Positions 22,985 to 34,800 are shown, counted from the first letter of the stretch. The stretch: 64,000 bases of DNA from Heterohyrax brucei (GCA_028571685.1 CM053141.1:139218833-139282832), one strand, 5' to 3'. Numbers and translations are program-made. The notes: a model not told the origin generated them from the sequence alone.

Positions 22985-25870
22985 GGAACATCTTCAAGAA
23001 TTTGAAAAATAGGATAGGATACAAATAACCCAAATAAGAAATGAGAGGAGAGATGTTATGACAGACCCAGCTGAAATCAAAAGTATCATAACAAAACACT
23101 ATGAAAGACTGTACTCTAACAGATTTGAAAACCTCAAAGAAATGGACAAATTCTTACATTCATATCACCTACCAAAATTATCATGAGAAGCAGAACAACT
23201 TAACAAACTCATCACAAAGGAAAGGATTGAAAAAGTCATCAAAAAACTACCAACCAAAAAAGTCCTGGCCCTGATGGCTTCACTCGAGAATTCTACCAAA
23301 CTTTTAGAGAAGAGTTAACTCTGATACTACTGAGGCTATTTTACACCATAGAAAAGAATGGAATACTCCCAAATTCATTCTATGAAGCCAATATAAACCT
23401 AATACCAAAGCAAGGGAAAGATCCCACAAAAAAGAAAATTACAGACCAATATCACTCATGAACATATATGCAAAAATCTTCAACAAAATCCTAGCCAGTA
23501 GAATTCAACAGCATATCAAAAAAATAATTCGCCATGATCAAGTTGGTTTCATCTGAGGGATGCAAAGCTGGTTCAACATCAGAAAAACAATTAATGTGAT
23601 CAACCACTTAAATCACACAAAAAAATAAGAATCACCTGATTTTGGCAGTCGATGCAGAAAAGGAAATCGACAAAGTTCACCACCCATTCATGCTAAAAAC
23701 TCTCAGCAAAATAGGAATAGATAGGAAATTCCTCATCACAGTAAGAGGTATCTATGCAAAACAAAACTCCTTTATCCTCCTAAATGGTGAAAGACTGAAA
23801 GAATTCCACTTGAGAATGGGAACTAGACAAGCATGCCCACTCACACCACTTCTATTCAACATTGTACTAGAGGTTCTGGACAGAGCAATTAGACAAGACA
23901 AAGAAATAAAGGCCATCTGCATCAACAAAGAAGTAAAAATCTCCCTATTTGCAGATGACATGATTGTATACACGGAGAACCTAAAGAATCCATAAATAAA
24001 CTACTGGAACCGATAGAGAAGTTTAGCAAAGTCTCAGAATATAAGATAAACATAAGTAAATCAGTAGGATTCCTTTATACCAACAAAGAAATCATTAAAG
24101 AGGAAATCATCAAATCAATATCATTTACTACAGCCCCCAAGAGGATAAAATGTCTAGGAATAAATCTAACTAGAGAAATAAGAGATCTACACAGAGAGAA
24201 CTACAAAACCTTACTTCAAGAAATCAGGAAACTTAAATAATTGGAGAAACCTACTCTGCTCATGGATAGGAAGACTTAACATTGTGAAAATGTCTATTTT
24301 ATCTAAAGTGATCTACTTACAGAATACAATCCCAGTACAAATTCCAAGTCTTTTTTTAATGAGTTGGAGAGACAAATCACCAACTTTGTTTGGAAAGGGA
24401 AGAAACCCTGGGTAAGTAAAGCACTGCTGAAGAAGAGGAACACAGTTTGAGGTCTCACACAACCTGACCTTAGAAATTATTACACTGCCACAGCAGTCCA
24501 AATAGCCTGGTACTGGTACAAAAAGACATATAGACCAATGGAACATAGTGGAGACTCCAGAGATGCCACCATCCTCTTACGAACAGTTGATACTCAACAA
24601 AGGTCGTAAGACTGTAAACTGAAGTAAAAAAAGTCTCTTTAACAAATGTTGCTGGCAAAATTGGATACCCATCTGCAAAAAATTGAAACAAGACCCATAT
24701 CCCATGCCTTACACAAATACTAACTCAAAATGGATCAAAGACCTAAATATCAAAAGTAAAATGCTAAAGATTGTGCAAGACAAAATAGGATCAATGATGG
24801 ATGTTCTAATATATGGTTTAGACAGACTTCAAAATCTGATGAACAATGCACAATCAACAGAAGATAAAAAATATAAATGGGAACTACTAAGAATCAAGCA
24901 CTTTTGCTCATCCAAAGACTTTATCAAAAGAATTAAAACACCACCTACAGAATGGGAAAAAAATGATTGGCAACTACATGTCAGACCACTGTTTGATCAC
25001 TATAATCTACTGCAACATATCAACAAGAAAAAAGTGAATAACCCAATTAAGTGATGGCCAAAGGAGATGGACACATCACTAGAGAGGACATCCAGACAGC
25101 CAAAAGACATGAGGAAATGCTCACAATCATTAGCTATTAGAGAAATCTAAATCAAAACAACAGTGCGACACCATCTCACACCAACAAGGTTGGCCATAAT
25201 CCAAAAAACAACAAAACAAGAAATGCTGGAGAGGCTGCGGAGAAAGTGGGACTCTCTTACACTGCTTGTGGGATTGCAAAATAGTGCAACCTCTTCGGAA
25301 AGCAATCTGGCACTTCCTTAGAAAGCTGGAAATAGATAAAGCATTTGATCCAGTAATCCCACTGCTTGGAATTTGTCCTACAGAAACAAAGCCTGTCACT
25401 TGAACAGACACATGCACCAAACTGTTTATTTCAGCACAGTCCACAATAGCAAAAAGATGGAATCATCCTAGATGCCCATCAACAGATGAATGAATAAACA
25501 AACTGTGGTACGTTTACTCAGTGGAACACTATGCAATGATAAAAAAAAAACAATGATGGTTTTAGGAAACATCTCATAACCTGGTTTCAATTGGAAGACA
25601 TTATGCTGAGTGAAATCAGTCTGTGGCAAAAGGACAAACATTGTATGAGGTCCCTGCTTTGAGGACTTAAAAATAGTCCTAAGTACAGAAGAAAAGACTC
25701 TTTGATGGCTAGAAGGGCACAGAGGGATGCGGTGAGGGTTTATCATAGATTAAATAGTTGCAGAGATTAGAAATTTTGTTCCTTTACTCTGTCCTCAAAA
25801 ATCAGAGTTGTGTCTTCCCTGTAGTGGGCTCTGACTTATTTTTGTTAAGTGAATAAATAAATATCATTCT
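22985..25870 (+). mobile_element. 5'-truncated L1 (ORF2 3' half plus 3' UTR)
   Basis: Sense L1 beginning before the reverse transcriptase and running through to an A-rich tail near 25870. It is the longest L1 body fully inside the window. The 3' UTR is much shorter than that of the copies at 48,290 and 61,500, so it belongs to a different subfamily. Confidence 0.85.
23040..25500 (+). pseudogene. L1 ORF2 reverse transcriptase and C-terminal region, broken
   Basis: L1 ORF2p nicks DNA and reverse transcribes RNA at the target site. In 23642-23995 the RT fingers-palm can be read, including '[20 protein letters not shown]' and the catalytic box '[14 protein letters not shown]'. Further downstream the frame at 24683-25054 gives the C-terminal region ('FCSSKDFIKRI'). 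A stop replaces the glutamine codon after 'DQVGF' (near 23550) and many frameshifts follow, so it is not functional. Confidence 0.85.
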
Positions 25871-26053
25871 TATTAAAAGAAATAAAGAAAAAAAAGAACT
25901 TGAGATAATAAAGCAATCAGAAAGACACAGCAAAAATAATTATGCTCATAATAAATAAAGGAATTCAAGAAAGAATGTAATCCATATGAAAAATCAAGGT
26001 ATCAGGGCAAAAGATCAAGCAGATTTGAGACAAAATGAAATAAAATTTCTAGA
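25871..26053. other. Unassigned A-rich DNA
   Basis: Short A-rich region after the L1 tail, no feature recognised. Confidence 0.4.
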
Positions 26054-26292
26054 AATGTGTCATGGAAATTGAGCCCAAAGGGAGACAGGTTCTAAATCAA
26101 CAGTAATAAAAATGTAACTATTTTTAAACCAAATTAAATAAAACAAATATAAGAACAATAATGATAATGGTATTTTTAAAATGTGAAACTAAAATAGAAT
26201 AGTTAAAGTTAAGGCATTCTTTGGGAATTGAGTTATTCAGGAAGAGAGTAGATATATTTGAATAAATTTATCATTCTTAAGTAAGCATGTTA
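26054..26292 (+). repeat. Direct repeat, copy 1 of 2
   Basis: Begins 'aatgtgtcatggaaattgag' and ends 'aagtaagcatgtta'. It matches 26948-27192 across its full length with only scattered substitutions and small indels. The two copies are about 0.9 kb apart in the same orientation. I do not recognise it as a known repeat. Confidence 0.85.
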
Positions 26293-26947
26293 TTTCTAGA
26301 AATAAAACATATTGTCACTGAAGTTGTTACAGTTAGACAGCAGATTAGACACAGTGGAGCAAAAAATCGGTGGCAGCCATGAAAATGTGTCACTCAGAAC
26401 TGCTGTCAGGAGAGCCTGATGGATGGCTCCAGTTGCTGCACTCTGAATCTATTACCATGTTGCTGCTGAGATCAGGCTTCCAACAGCCCGATGCCAGCCA
26501 ATGACTGAGTGTGCCAGCGATACTAAGGCAATCACAGTCTTGTGAGATACAGGTTTCCTCTGATGACCGATTTAGGCTCAAGACTTCCCACTGGCCTGGC
26601 TGCAACTTTCTTAGAAATTTTCTTAGGCAGTTTAATCCACTGTCTACCCAGTTCTCCTTCCTTCTCTCTGGCCTTCATATGGATTAGACTTGCATCATTG
26701 TCTGACAGTTCCCTGCCTAGTTCCTTCCCTTCTTTCTTCTACAGGCATTTAGATCTCTTGTAGGCTAATCATGGTGTTTGCTTCTCAGGGGACCCAAAAT
26801 AATGTAGAATGAATGGCCTGGAATGCAGATCTCGAGAAAAGTTCTCAAGAATGTAGAACTGCAGTAGAAACTATTGTCTAGAAGTAAGAACAAAATAGAG
26901 CATTTTAGTGAAAAAAAGAAAAGACATTTTACTCACAGACTCTTGCT
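26293..26947. other. Spacer between the direct repeats, with an old repeat-like stretch
   Basis: The part at about 26340-26800 reads like an old interspersed repeat ('aactgctgtcaggagagcct' onward), but I cannot name it. ORFs here are short and overlap on both strands. Confidence 0.4.
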
Positions 26948-27192
26948 AATGTGTCATGGAAATTGAGCACAAAGGAAATCATGGGTTCTAAATCAATAGT
27001 AATAAACATGTAACTATTTTTAAAACAAAATTAAATAGAACAAATATAAGAATAATAATGATAATAACAGTATTTTTAAAATGTGGAACTAAAATAGGAT
27101 AGCTAAAGTTAAGGCATTCTTTGGGCATCGCGTTATTCAGGAAGAGATTAGATATATTTGAATAAATTTATCATTCTTAAGCAAGCCTGTTA
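26948..27192 (+). repeat. Direct repeat, copy 2 of 2
   Basis: Same order of words as 26054-26292, for example 'gaataaatttatcattctta' near the end of both. Its right flank leads into the RTE 5' UTR at about 27285. Confidence 0.85.
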
Positions 27193-27284
27193 AAATATTA
27201 GAAGTAGGACTCCTTATAAACCTGGTAGATTGTACATATGTAATTATATCACCACACAATCCCCAAATCCCAATAAAATGGCAG

Positions 27285-28409
27285 TAAATGAATGAGCCAC
27301 CACTCACCTGTCAGTTAGCTGTACTGTGGTGTTTGTGTGTTGCTGTGACTGAAAACTGTGCCAGTGGCATTTCAATACCAGCACGGTCACCCATAGTGGA
27401 CAGATTTCAGCAGAGCTTCCAGACTAAGACAGAGTAGGAAGAAGGACCTGGAGATCTATTTCTAAAAACGTTCGCCAGAGAAAACCGTATGAATGTCAAC
27501 AGAGCATTGCCTTCTGTAGTGCCAGAAGATGAGCCCCTCAGCTTGGAAGGCGCTAAAAATACGACTGGGTCAAGCTGTCTTCTTAGAGTAGAGGCAACTG
27601 TAATGACGTGGATGGAGTAAAGCCTTGGGGAACTGAGTCTTCTATAGACAAGAATGTGGCATGAGGACTGAAGGAAGACTCGTTACCAATCCACGGACCT
27701 TGCTTCCTGAAAGCAAAGAGGACTTGAAGCACTTATTGATGGAAATCAGAATATAGCCTTCAATATGGATTATATCTCAATATAAAACAAAAACCCTCAC
27801 AACTGGAGCAATAAGTAGTATCATGAAAAGCTAAGAAACTATTGAAGTTGTCAAGGATTTCATTGTATTTGGATCCACAGTCAAGGCCCATGGAAGCAGC
27901 AGTCAAGAAATTAAATGAACTATTGCATCAGGCAAATCTATTGCAAAAGACATCTTTAAAGTGTTAAAAAGCAAAGATGTCACTTTGACAACTAAAGTGT
28001 GCCTGATCCTAGCCATGGTGTTTACAGTCCCATCACATGCATGCAAAAGCTCGAGAAAGAATCAGGAAGACTGAAGAAATGATACTTTCGAATCATGGTG
28101 TTGGTTAAGAATGCCGAATACACCATGGACTGATAGAAGAATGAACAAGTCTGTCTTGGAAGAAGTACAGACAGAATTCTCCTTAGAGGTGAGGATGGCG
28201 AGATTTTGTCTCACGCATTTTGGGACATGTTATTAGGAGGGATAAGTCCCTGGAGAAAGACACCATACTTAGTGAACTAGAGGGTCAGTGACAAAGAGAA
28301 AGATCCTCAATGAGATGGATTGACACAGTGGCAACAACAATGAGTTTGAACATTGCAACAAATATGAGGATGGCTTAAGACAGAGCAGTGGCACTCAGTA
28401 ACAACAAAT
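27285..28409 (+). mobile_element. RTE LINE with internal deletion (5' UTR joined to 3' part)
   Basis: 27285-27665 corresponds to the RTE 5' UTR in sense; its antisense counterpart is at about 49,280-49,633. From about 27700 the sequence jumps to the 3' part of the RT and the 3' UTR ('cagccttcaatatggattat' onward), ending 'ggcactcagtaacaacaaat'. About 2 kb, including the endonuclease and most of the RT, is missing. It fits a non-autonomous RTE derivative or a one-off deletion. Confidence 0.75.
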
Positions 28410-28439
28410 GGATAAAGAAGAAACAAAGAAAGTCCACAG

Positions 28440-28905
28440 GAGAAAACAAAGCAGAAAGGGACGTGACAGTAGACAACAGGTGTCATCAAAATCCTGGTAA
28501 CATCAAGTGGATGAAACAGAAGAATATATCAGAGCTGACAAGGATGAACTGTGAGAGCCAGTAACGAATACAGCCGATAAGACCTAATCTCCTGGAGACT
28601 GCCTTTTGGTCAAACAACAGACAGGCCTAGGAAGTGAGTAACATCTGTGAGGAAAGTGCTCCTCAGAACCACAACCCATATAAGACCAAAAGGGCAGTGT
28701 TTGCTCGAAAAGAAATTTCAGAAGGCAGAAAGGGTCAGGAAAGATGGGCAAATGGTAACAGGCACCCAGAGAAGAAGTAGATGAAGGCTATCACACTGAG
28801 GCAACCGCAACAAATGTCCTGATGCAAAATGTGTATAAATTTTTGAGAGGGAAATTAATATGCTTTGTGAAATTTCAACCAAAGCACAATCAATTGTTAA
28901 AAAAG
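28440..28905 (+). mobile_element. L1 3' UTR fragment, sense
   Basis: 5'-truncated, ending 'caaccaaagcacaatcaatt' and an A-rich tail. Related to the copies at 3505 and 9955. It immediately follows the RTE tail. Confidence 0.55.
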
Positions 28906-29239
28906 AAAGAAAACATCTGATTCATGGCATAGACCCCAGGAAAGGTTAGAAAACTGAGAGCAGCAGGTATTTCCATAGCTAAAGTTAGGAAAGGGAGATG
29001 AAACTAAGAGGGATGGTTGAAAAATGTATTTAAAAAAAACTGTCAAGGACTAAACCTTGAGCACTTCCTCCAGCATGGCTGCCCTTTTCCCACTACAGCA
29101 GAAAATAGAAAGTTTAATCAGAGGCCTACATACAGATCACAGTCAACCCTTTTGTAGACCTTTTCTCTCAGATGTAAATAGATAAACAGTAATTACTAAA
29201 CATTAAAGGAAAACCTTTACCATAGCCAAAAAGCCAAAC

Positions 29240-29745
29240 CATAGAGGAGAGCAATTTAAAAAGTGAATAAACAGAAAAATGGAACTTCAAAGATGTAGTA
29301 ATTTCAAAATAACTATAATATCACATGAAAGATGAAAGTTACTATATCCTTGAAACAAGAAGAATATATGAATGTAGAAAAATCAGTGAATAAAAAAGAG
29401 CTCTTGGAAATGGAAAACCTGATGGGAAAAATAAAAATTTAGTAGAAGAATAGGGAACAATGTTTAAAATACATCCCAGAAAGTCAAGCAAAAACTAACA
29501 AATGGACAGTAAGAGATAAAGATAAGGAAAGGAGGGGATGACCACCAGGATGCTAATATCTAAATAATAGGTTCAGAGAAAGAAGAGAAAACAGAGAGAA
29601 GGAAATTAGCAAAGATACAACATGGTCAAATTTGAGGACCACAGAAGGTTAGATTCCAGGTGAGAGGGACCTCAATGAGTGCAGAGCCAGATGCATGAAA
29701 ACAAGCCCCTTACCAGCCAAGGAACCTTGCTGCAGAATAGCAGAG
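29240..29745 (+). pseudogene. Old L1/HAL1 ORF1 relic
   Basis: The A-rich sense stretch retains L1/HAL1 ORF1 word order: 'agagctcttggaaatggaaa', 'gctaatatctaaataatagg' and 'ggaaattagcaaagatacaa'. Many stops. The flanks 28906-29239 and 29746-30150 hold nothing recognised. Confidence 0.5.
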
Positions 29746-30151
29746 CACGAATAATTACAACATTAACTTGAATGTTTGTTTGTATCTTTATAGACTGTGT
29801 ATTGAACTGTCAAGAGGGTTGTAGCGTGCAGGGAAAAAAACAACTAGTCTTTCAACACATATGAGGACTTTGCTCTTGAATGACATCTTGACAGGTTTTG
29901 TGGCTCTTTCAGTCATTATCAGGTGACAAAAGTCTAGTCTGGTGCAATATAAACACATCAACACTCTCATCCAGTTTTAAGATGATTCTTCTTCCTCAGC
30001 TCAGCTGGGGTAGTTTCAAAAGCCAGGTAATGGGAAGGTAAGACGTGCTGATGCCTTTTCCTTAGTCTACTCCCTTATTCCCTTTCTAAATGTGGTTTTA
30101 GCCATGAAGAAGGGTGATAAAGGGAGCACAAAGGAAAGTAAGGAGTCTTTG

Positions 30152-30330
30152 GAGGGTACCAGCAGTTGATGGGCAACCTCTGGCTGCTAACAGAAAGGTT
30201 GAAGGTTCGAAGCTACCCAGAGGCACCTTGGAAGAAAAGCCTGGTGATCTACTGCCCAAACCCAGCCACTGAAAACCCTGTGAAGCACAACCTCTGACAC
30301 ACAGGGGTTAGAATCAACTCAAAGGCAGCT
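30152..30330 (+). repeat. AfroSINE, sense
   Basis: tRNA-like head region with the B box 'gaaggttcgaagctaccc' (about 30200), the longer SINE subtype body, and the tail 'ttagaatcaactcaaaggca'. Confidence 0.75.
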
Positions 30331-31089
30331 AGTACTCACCAGTAAGCAAAGGAGAACTCTCTTTTGAGGCTGAGTTGGATACAGTCTGGCATGAGGCTCT
30401 GTTTTGTATCTCCTATGGATTTTTTTAACTTGCAGATGACAAATCCCCAATTTGGCCACTAGCTTTCAAGAATCCACCCAGTTTTCACAGTCACCTCATT
30501 CTTCCTAGGCATGTTCTTAGATAGTGTCTCTCCCTCAAGCATCCAAAAAACCAAGTGGTAAGTGCATCCACTCTGGCACCAACAGACTTTAAAAGGTAAT
30601 CCATGCCTGAGGATACCATTTTAGCCTCTCAATTTTAATGTATTTATTTAGTACCCACTACTGTGTTCCATGTTCCTTGATTTGCTTAAAATGAAGGGTA
30701 ACATTTGGATGCAGAGAAGAAATGCCACAGCTCTCCAGCTCCTTCTAAAGAAATGCTTCCTTTCTGGTATCTTCACTACTGCCTAATCAACCCTTTAGCC
30801 AGTGTCATGCAACTTTGAAATTAGTAATGACCTAAAGATTAGAACAGCAGTCTTACATTTAGAATGCCCAGTAAAGATGCACAATGGCAGTGTATGGGAA
30901 GTCTGATAAATACTAAAACAATAAATAGTCATAGATTAAAAAGCCTGTCTCTGATATACACACAGATCCTCGCCTTTGTGCTAACAATTATAACTCTTTA
31001 AAAACACACTCACACGTACATACAATGCAAGTCCCAGCACATATCAAAGAAATGACATGATACATACTATGTTCTTTTATTTCAATGTA
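30331..31089. other. Unassigned intergenic DNA
   Basis: No gene or confident repeat seen. Confidence 0.45.
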
Positions 31090-31310
31090 ATAAAGTCAGA
31101 AATTAGTAAAGACAGCCAGAACCCTCATGAGTAGGCAATTGAAAGTACACTTTTAAGTCATGAGTAAAAGAAAAATCAATAATGGATACCATAAAATAAC
31201 TGGAACTGAAATACAAAAATAATCCTTATATGTCAAAACTTGTGCATCTAAAGCTTAATTTAAAGAAAAATTTAAATGCATACATTAGGAAAGAACTTAC
31301 CGGCACAGAA
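31090..31310 (+). pseudogene. Old L1 ORF2 scrap
   Basis: Short sense piece resembling the ORF2 region upstream of the RT ('aaatgcatacattaggaaag'). Too short and decayed for detail. Confidence 0.4.
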
Positions 31311-31491
31311 TAAGAATTTCAACTTGTGCTAAATGCCAGCAGGATGGTGCTTCTATATTTTGTTATATTAGGTCACGCGCTGTCTTTGTGCCTTTCTATA
31401 AAAACAATTCAGTCTTACTCCTTTTTCCTTTACTTTGCAAAGAATTCTAAAGCAGTGTTACAGACTTTGTTTATCAATAGTAACAACAACA

Positions 31492-31645
31492 AAAAGCCAA
31501 ACCTGCTGCCTTCACATCAATGCCGACTCATAGTAACCCTGTAGGATACAGAGTAGAACTTCCCCCACAGAATTTCCGAGGAGTACCTTGAGGATTTGAA
31601 CTGCCGACCTTCAGGTTAACAGTGGTAGCACTTCACTATCACGCA
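31492..31645 (-). repeat. AfroSINE, antisense
   Basis: Inverted tail 'tcaatgccgactcatagtaa', body, then inverted B box 'gatttgaactgccgacc'. Confidence 0.85.
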
Positions 31646-31969
31646 TACAAGTAAATTCTTCAATAATGCTATGATAATGGTAAAATATTTTAGGTTGTTG
31701 CATAAGGTAAACCCTTGAAATAAATACATTTTCTTAACCGGTGGATACATGAAGCTAAAATTCCGTTCTTTCTAATTTATCTTTAAAAAAAAAAAAAAAA
31801 AACACTGGGAAAATTCAGAACTTTAAAGATGAAGTACCTGCAAAGGCAAGCAAGTGTTGAAAGCGCTCAAGAAAGTAATTTTTTTTTAAAGCTTTGAGCT
31901 CCCTCTACCGACATAGAGTGAAAATTCCCAGATACAATAGGAAAACTTCAGTTAGATACCGTTACCTTC

Positions 31970-32160
31970 CACAAGAAATACTGGTGGCACACCTGCTAAA
32001 TTGGGCGGTTGGAACCCCCAGCTGGTCTGCAAAAGAAAGAGGTGGCAATCTGCGTCTGTCAAGATTTTAGCCCTGGAAACTCTAGGGAGCAATTCTACCC
32101 TGTCTTGTAGAGTTGCTGTGAGTTGGAATCCACTCGATGTCAATGGACTTGGGTTTTGAG
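31970..32160 (+). repeat. AfroSINE, sense (long subtype)
   Basis: 'tactggtggcacacctgc' start, B box 'gcggttggaacccccagctg', long-subtype middle and tail 'ttggaatccactcgatgtca'. A poly-A run of 18 lies just upstream at 31786. Confidence 0.85.
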
Positions 32161-32369
32161 TGGGAGATGTTTTGAAATCCTCTGAAATATCTAGACAGCT
32201 TTAGAGAATTTCAAATGAAGTTTCCGTGGTGGTGAAGAGCTCATGGGCTCCCCGAAGTTGCGGGAAGGATGTCCTATGCTTTCCAGCTGTATTACTGATA
32301 AGAGACATGTTATATCGCCCCCTAGTGGACATTTTCGAAAATGACAGAAACATAGTGTGAGAGCACCCT

Positions 32370-32577
32370 TTTGCTGGTGGTAGTAAGTTGCCTTCTAGTC
32401 GATTCCAACTCATTCCAACTCAAGAATAGAAGTGGAGTAGCAGTGTTTGATAGTGTTTTCAAGACTGTAATTTTTCAGAAGCAGACCACTAAGCCTTTCT
32501 TCCCAGACACCTATGGGTGAGTTTGAACCTCCAATTTTTAGTTAGGAGGCCAGTGCTTAAACTTTTTTACCACCCAA
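32370..32577 (-). repeat. AfroSINE, antisense (long subtype)
   Basis: Inverted tail 'cttctagtcgattccaactc', long-subtype middle ('gaagcagaccactaagcc'), inverted head at the right. It abuts the next antisense copy. Confidence 0.8.
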
Positions 32578-32752
32578 CACAACCCAACCAAACCCAGGGC
32601 CATCGAGTCTATTCTGACTCATAGCGACTCTATAGGGAGGAGTCAGAACTGCTCCATAGAGTTTCCAAGGAGTGCCTGGTGGATTTGAACTGCTGACCTT
32701 ACGGTTAGCAGAGGTAGGTAGCACCTAACCGCCATGTCACCAGGGTTTCCTT
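32578..32752 (-). repeat. AfroSINE, antisense (short subtype)
   Basis: Complete inverted copy from 'aaacccagggccatcgagtc' to 'aaccgccatgtcaccaggg'. It lies head-to-tail with the copy at 32370. Confidence 0.9.
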
Positions 32753-33011
32753 TAGTATCCAGGGACTCCTTTTTTTATTTGAAGTGTTACAGTTTACGGA
32801 ATTTAAATAGAACCGCATGGTTGGCTTTTGATATTATTCAGTCCAGTCTGTCTCTCCTGAAGAAATGTAATAAATTTACATATAAAAGGAAGAGAATTGC
32901 ATGTCTTCTCAAAGTCTGCATGATGATGAAAAATTCTTGTTCAAGCTCAACTTCATCTTCCTAAATTTGTTTAGATTGCTTATTTAATTTGAACATGTTT
33001 GCTAATAAAGC

Positions 33012-33172
33012 AGAAACCTTGGTGGTCTAGTGGTTAAGTGCTATGTCTGCTAATCAAAAGATCAGTAGTTTGAATCCACCAGCTGTTCCTTGCAAACTTT
33101 ATGGAGCAGTTCTACTCTGTTCTGTAGGGTCCCTGTGAGTAAGAATCTACTTCATGGTGATGGGTTTGGTTT
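33012..33172 (+). repeat. AfroSINE, sense
   Basis: Full sense copy: A-box region 'tggtctagtggttaagtgct', B box 'agtttgaatccacc', tail 'gatgggtttggttt'. Confidence 0.9.
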
Positions 33173-33195
33173 ACACTTTTTATTAATAAGCCAAA

Positions 33196-33222
33196 GCCAA
33201 GTGCCGTCGAGTCGGATCCAAA
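33196..33222 (-). repeat. Tail-only RTE/AfroSINE micro-insertion
   Basis: Only 'ccaagtgccgtcgagtcgga' plus a few bases of the shared tail is present. 'ccaaag' precedes and follows it. Confidence 0.55.
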
Positions 33223-33589
33223 GGAGTTGTTTTTCCCGAGGTGGTCCTATATTGTACAGTTTGCAATTGTTAGTAAGCCATCATGCTCACATTCAGTTAA
33301 AATCAACCAGTGTTTATTCAGCATCCAGGCCCTTGTACTGCAAGTATAAATAAAGCAGTGTCTTAACTCTTGTGAAGTTTATGTTGTAGTGGAGAGAGGC
33401 AGCAATAAAAAGTAAACTCCATAAAGACTGAGACAGGACAAAGAATGGTATTTTGTAGAACACATTCTGTGGCCAGCCATGCTTCCCTTATCAATAACTT
33501 GGTTATGCCAGGTGGTGGCTAGAGCAGGTCCTGGATTCAGAGGGTAAAGCATGTCTTTCGGAATATGTACTCTATAACATGGGAAATTT

Positions 33590-33735
33590 AAGTATTCTCT
33601 CTGTGCCTCAGGCGTCTTCTACTCTAAATGGTGATGATAATAACATTTACATCAGAGGACTGTTACGACAAGCAGGTAATTTAGCTACAAGGCTTCAGTC
33701 AGTGCCTAAGAAATAGTAAACACTCAACAAATGTT
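33590..33735 (+). repeat. MIR SINE, sense
   Basis: 'ctctgtgcctcaggcgtctt', 'gatgataataacatttacat' and 'acactcaacaaatgttaag' follow the MIR order. Confidence 0.75.
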
Positions 33736-33845
33736 AAGTTGTAGCTACTGTGAAATTGTGTACTCATGTGAACTTACAAGATATTAGTAGCTAGAATCAG
33801 GCAGGGTTTAAGAACTACACATATTTAAGAAAGCCTGATGTAGTA

Positions 33846-33990
33846 TGGAAATCCTGGTGGCATAGTGGTTAAGTCTTACAGCTGCTAGCCAAAATTCAGC
33901 AGTTCAGATCTGCCAGGCACTCCTTGGAAACTCTAAAGGGCAATTCTACTCTGTCTTAGAGAGTCACTGTGGGTAGACATCAAGCAGTTT
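33846..33990 (+). repeat. AfroSINE, sense
   Basis: 'aaatcctggtggcatagtgg' head, B box 'cagttcagatctgcc' and a decayed tail. Confidence 0.85.
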
Positions 33991-34029
33991 TCTGGTTTTT
34001 TTTTTTTTTGGCTTGGTGCAGTATACAAA

Positions 34030-34232
34030 AAGAAACTGGGCTTTGAGGTCTGACAAGGATTTAAATACTGGATTTTCCACTTACAGATTGTGTGGACTTT
34101 GGCATTTACATTGTAGAGACTTGTTTTCTCATCTGACAATGAAGATAACAATGTTTACTTCCTAGAATTATTGTGGGCTCTGAGTGAGCTAGCAGATGGA
34201 AAGCTCCAGAGAGAACCTGATAAACACTAGGC
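34030..34232 (+). repeat. MIR SINE, sense
   Basis: 'ttttctcatctgacaatgaa' and the following 'ttattgtgggctctgagtga' fit the MIR core and 3' part. Confidence 0.65.
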
Positions 34233-34249
34233 ACGTCTGAACTCTTTCT

Positions 34250-34383
34250 GTTGTTGTCAGCTGCCATCAAGTTAACCCCCCAACTCATGTTGACCCCATA
34301 AACAACAGAGTGGAACTCCATCCAGTGCTGTGTTCACCTCAGGATCGGTTGCAAATGGGACTGCTATGATCCATAGGGTTTTC
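34250..34383 (-). repeat. AfroSINE/RTE tail, antisense
   Basis: Inverted tail after 'tgttgttgtcagctgccatc', then 'ggatcggttgcaaatggga' and 'tccatagggttttc' of the SINE body. Truncated. Confidence 0.6.
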
Positions 34384-34572
34384 TAGCTTCTCCCCTTTCT
34401 GTGGACAATACTCAATGCTAGCAAACAAAAAGGGGACAAGAAGTTACCAGAAGCAACAGCAGAAGTGAAGTATAATTGAAGATGCAGAAAATGGGTTAAA
34501 AATGAGATCAACTGTTGATGCCACTTACCAGCGTTAGCATCAGGATACTATGAGGAATAATATTTAGAATGC

Positions 34573-34620
34573 CAAGCCAGCCAAGTGCCATCGAGTTGGA
34601 TCTGACTCATGGCAACCCTA
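34573..34620 (-). repeat. Tail-only RTE/AfroSINE micro-insertion
   Basis: 'agccaagtgccatcgagttg' to 'catggcaaccct' and nothing else of the element. 'tagaat' and 'taggaat' flank it. Confidence 0.6.
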
Positions 34621-34800
34621 GGAATACGTTAAGCAAATGAGGTATAGAATAGGCTTGACATATGCAAATTAAGTTGTATTTTAAAATCAGTAGCGAGGTA
34701 GCTACTGAAGTACACTGTGAAGTGGGAACTTCCTGAATTCTCCCCTCGGGGACCGCTATGCAGTGGTGTACAACAGAATTTCTATGATGATGCAATGTCA

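Noticed and set aside
33012-33172. tRNA gene (A and B boxes, as in other SINE heads).
   Set aside because: The boxes belong to the tRNA-derived head of AfroSINE; no cloverleaf with acceptor stem is present.
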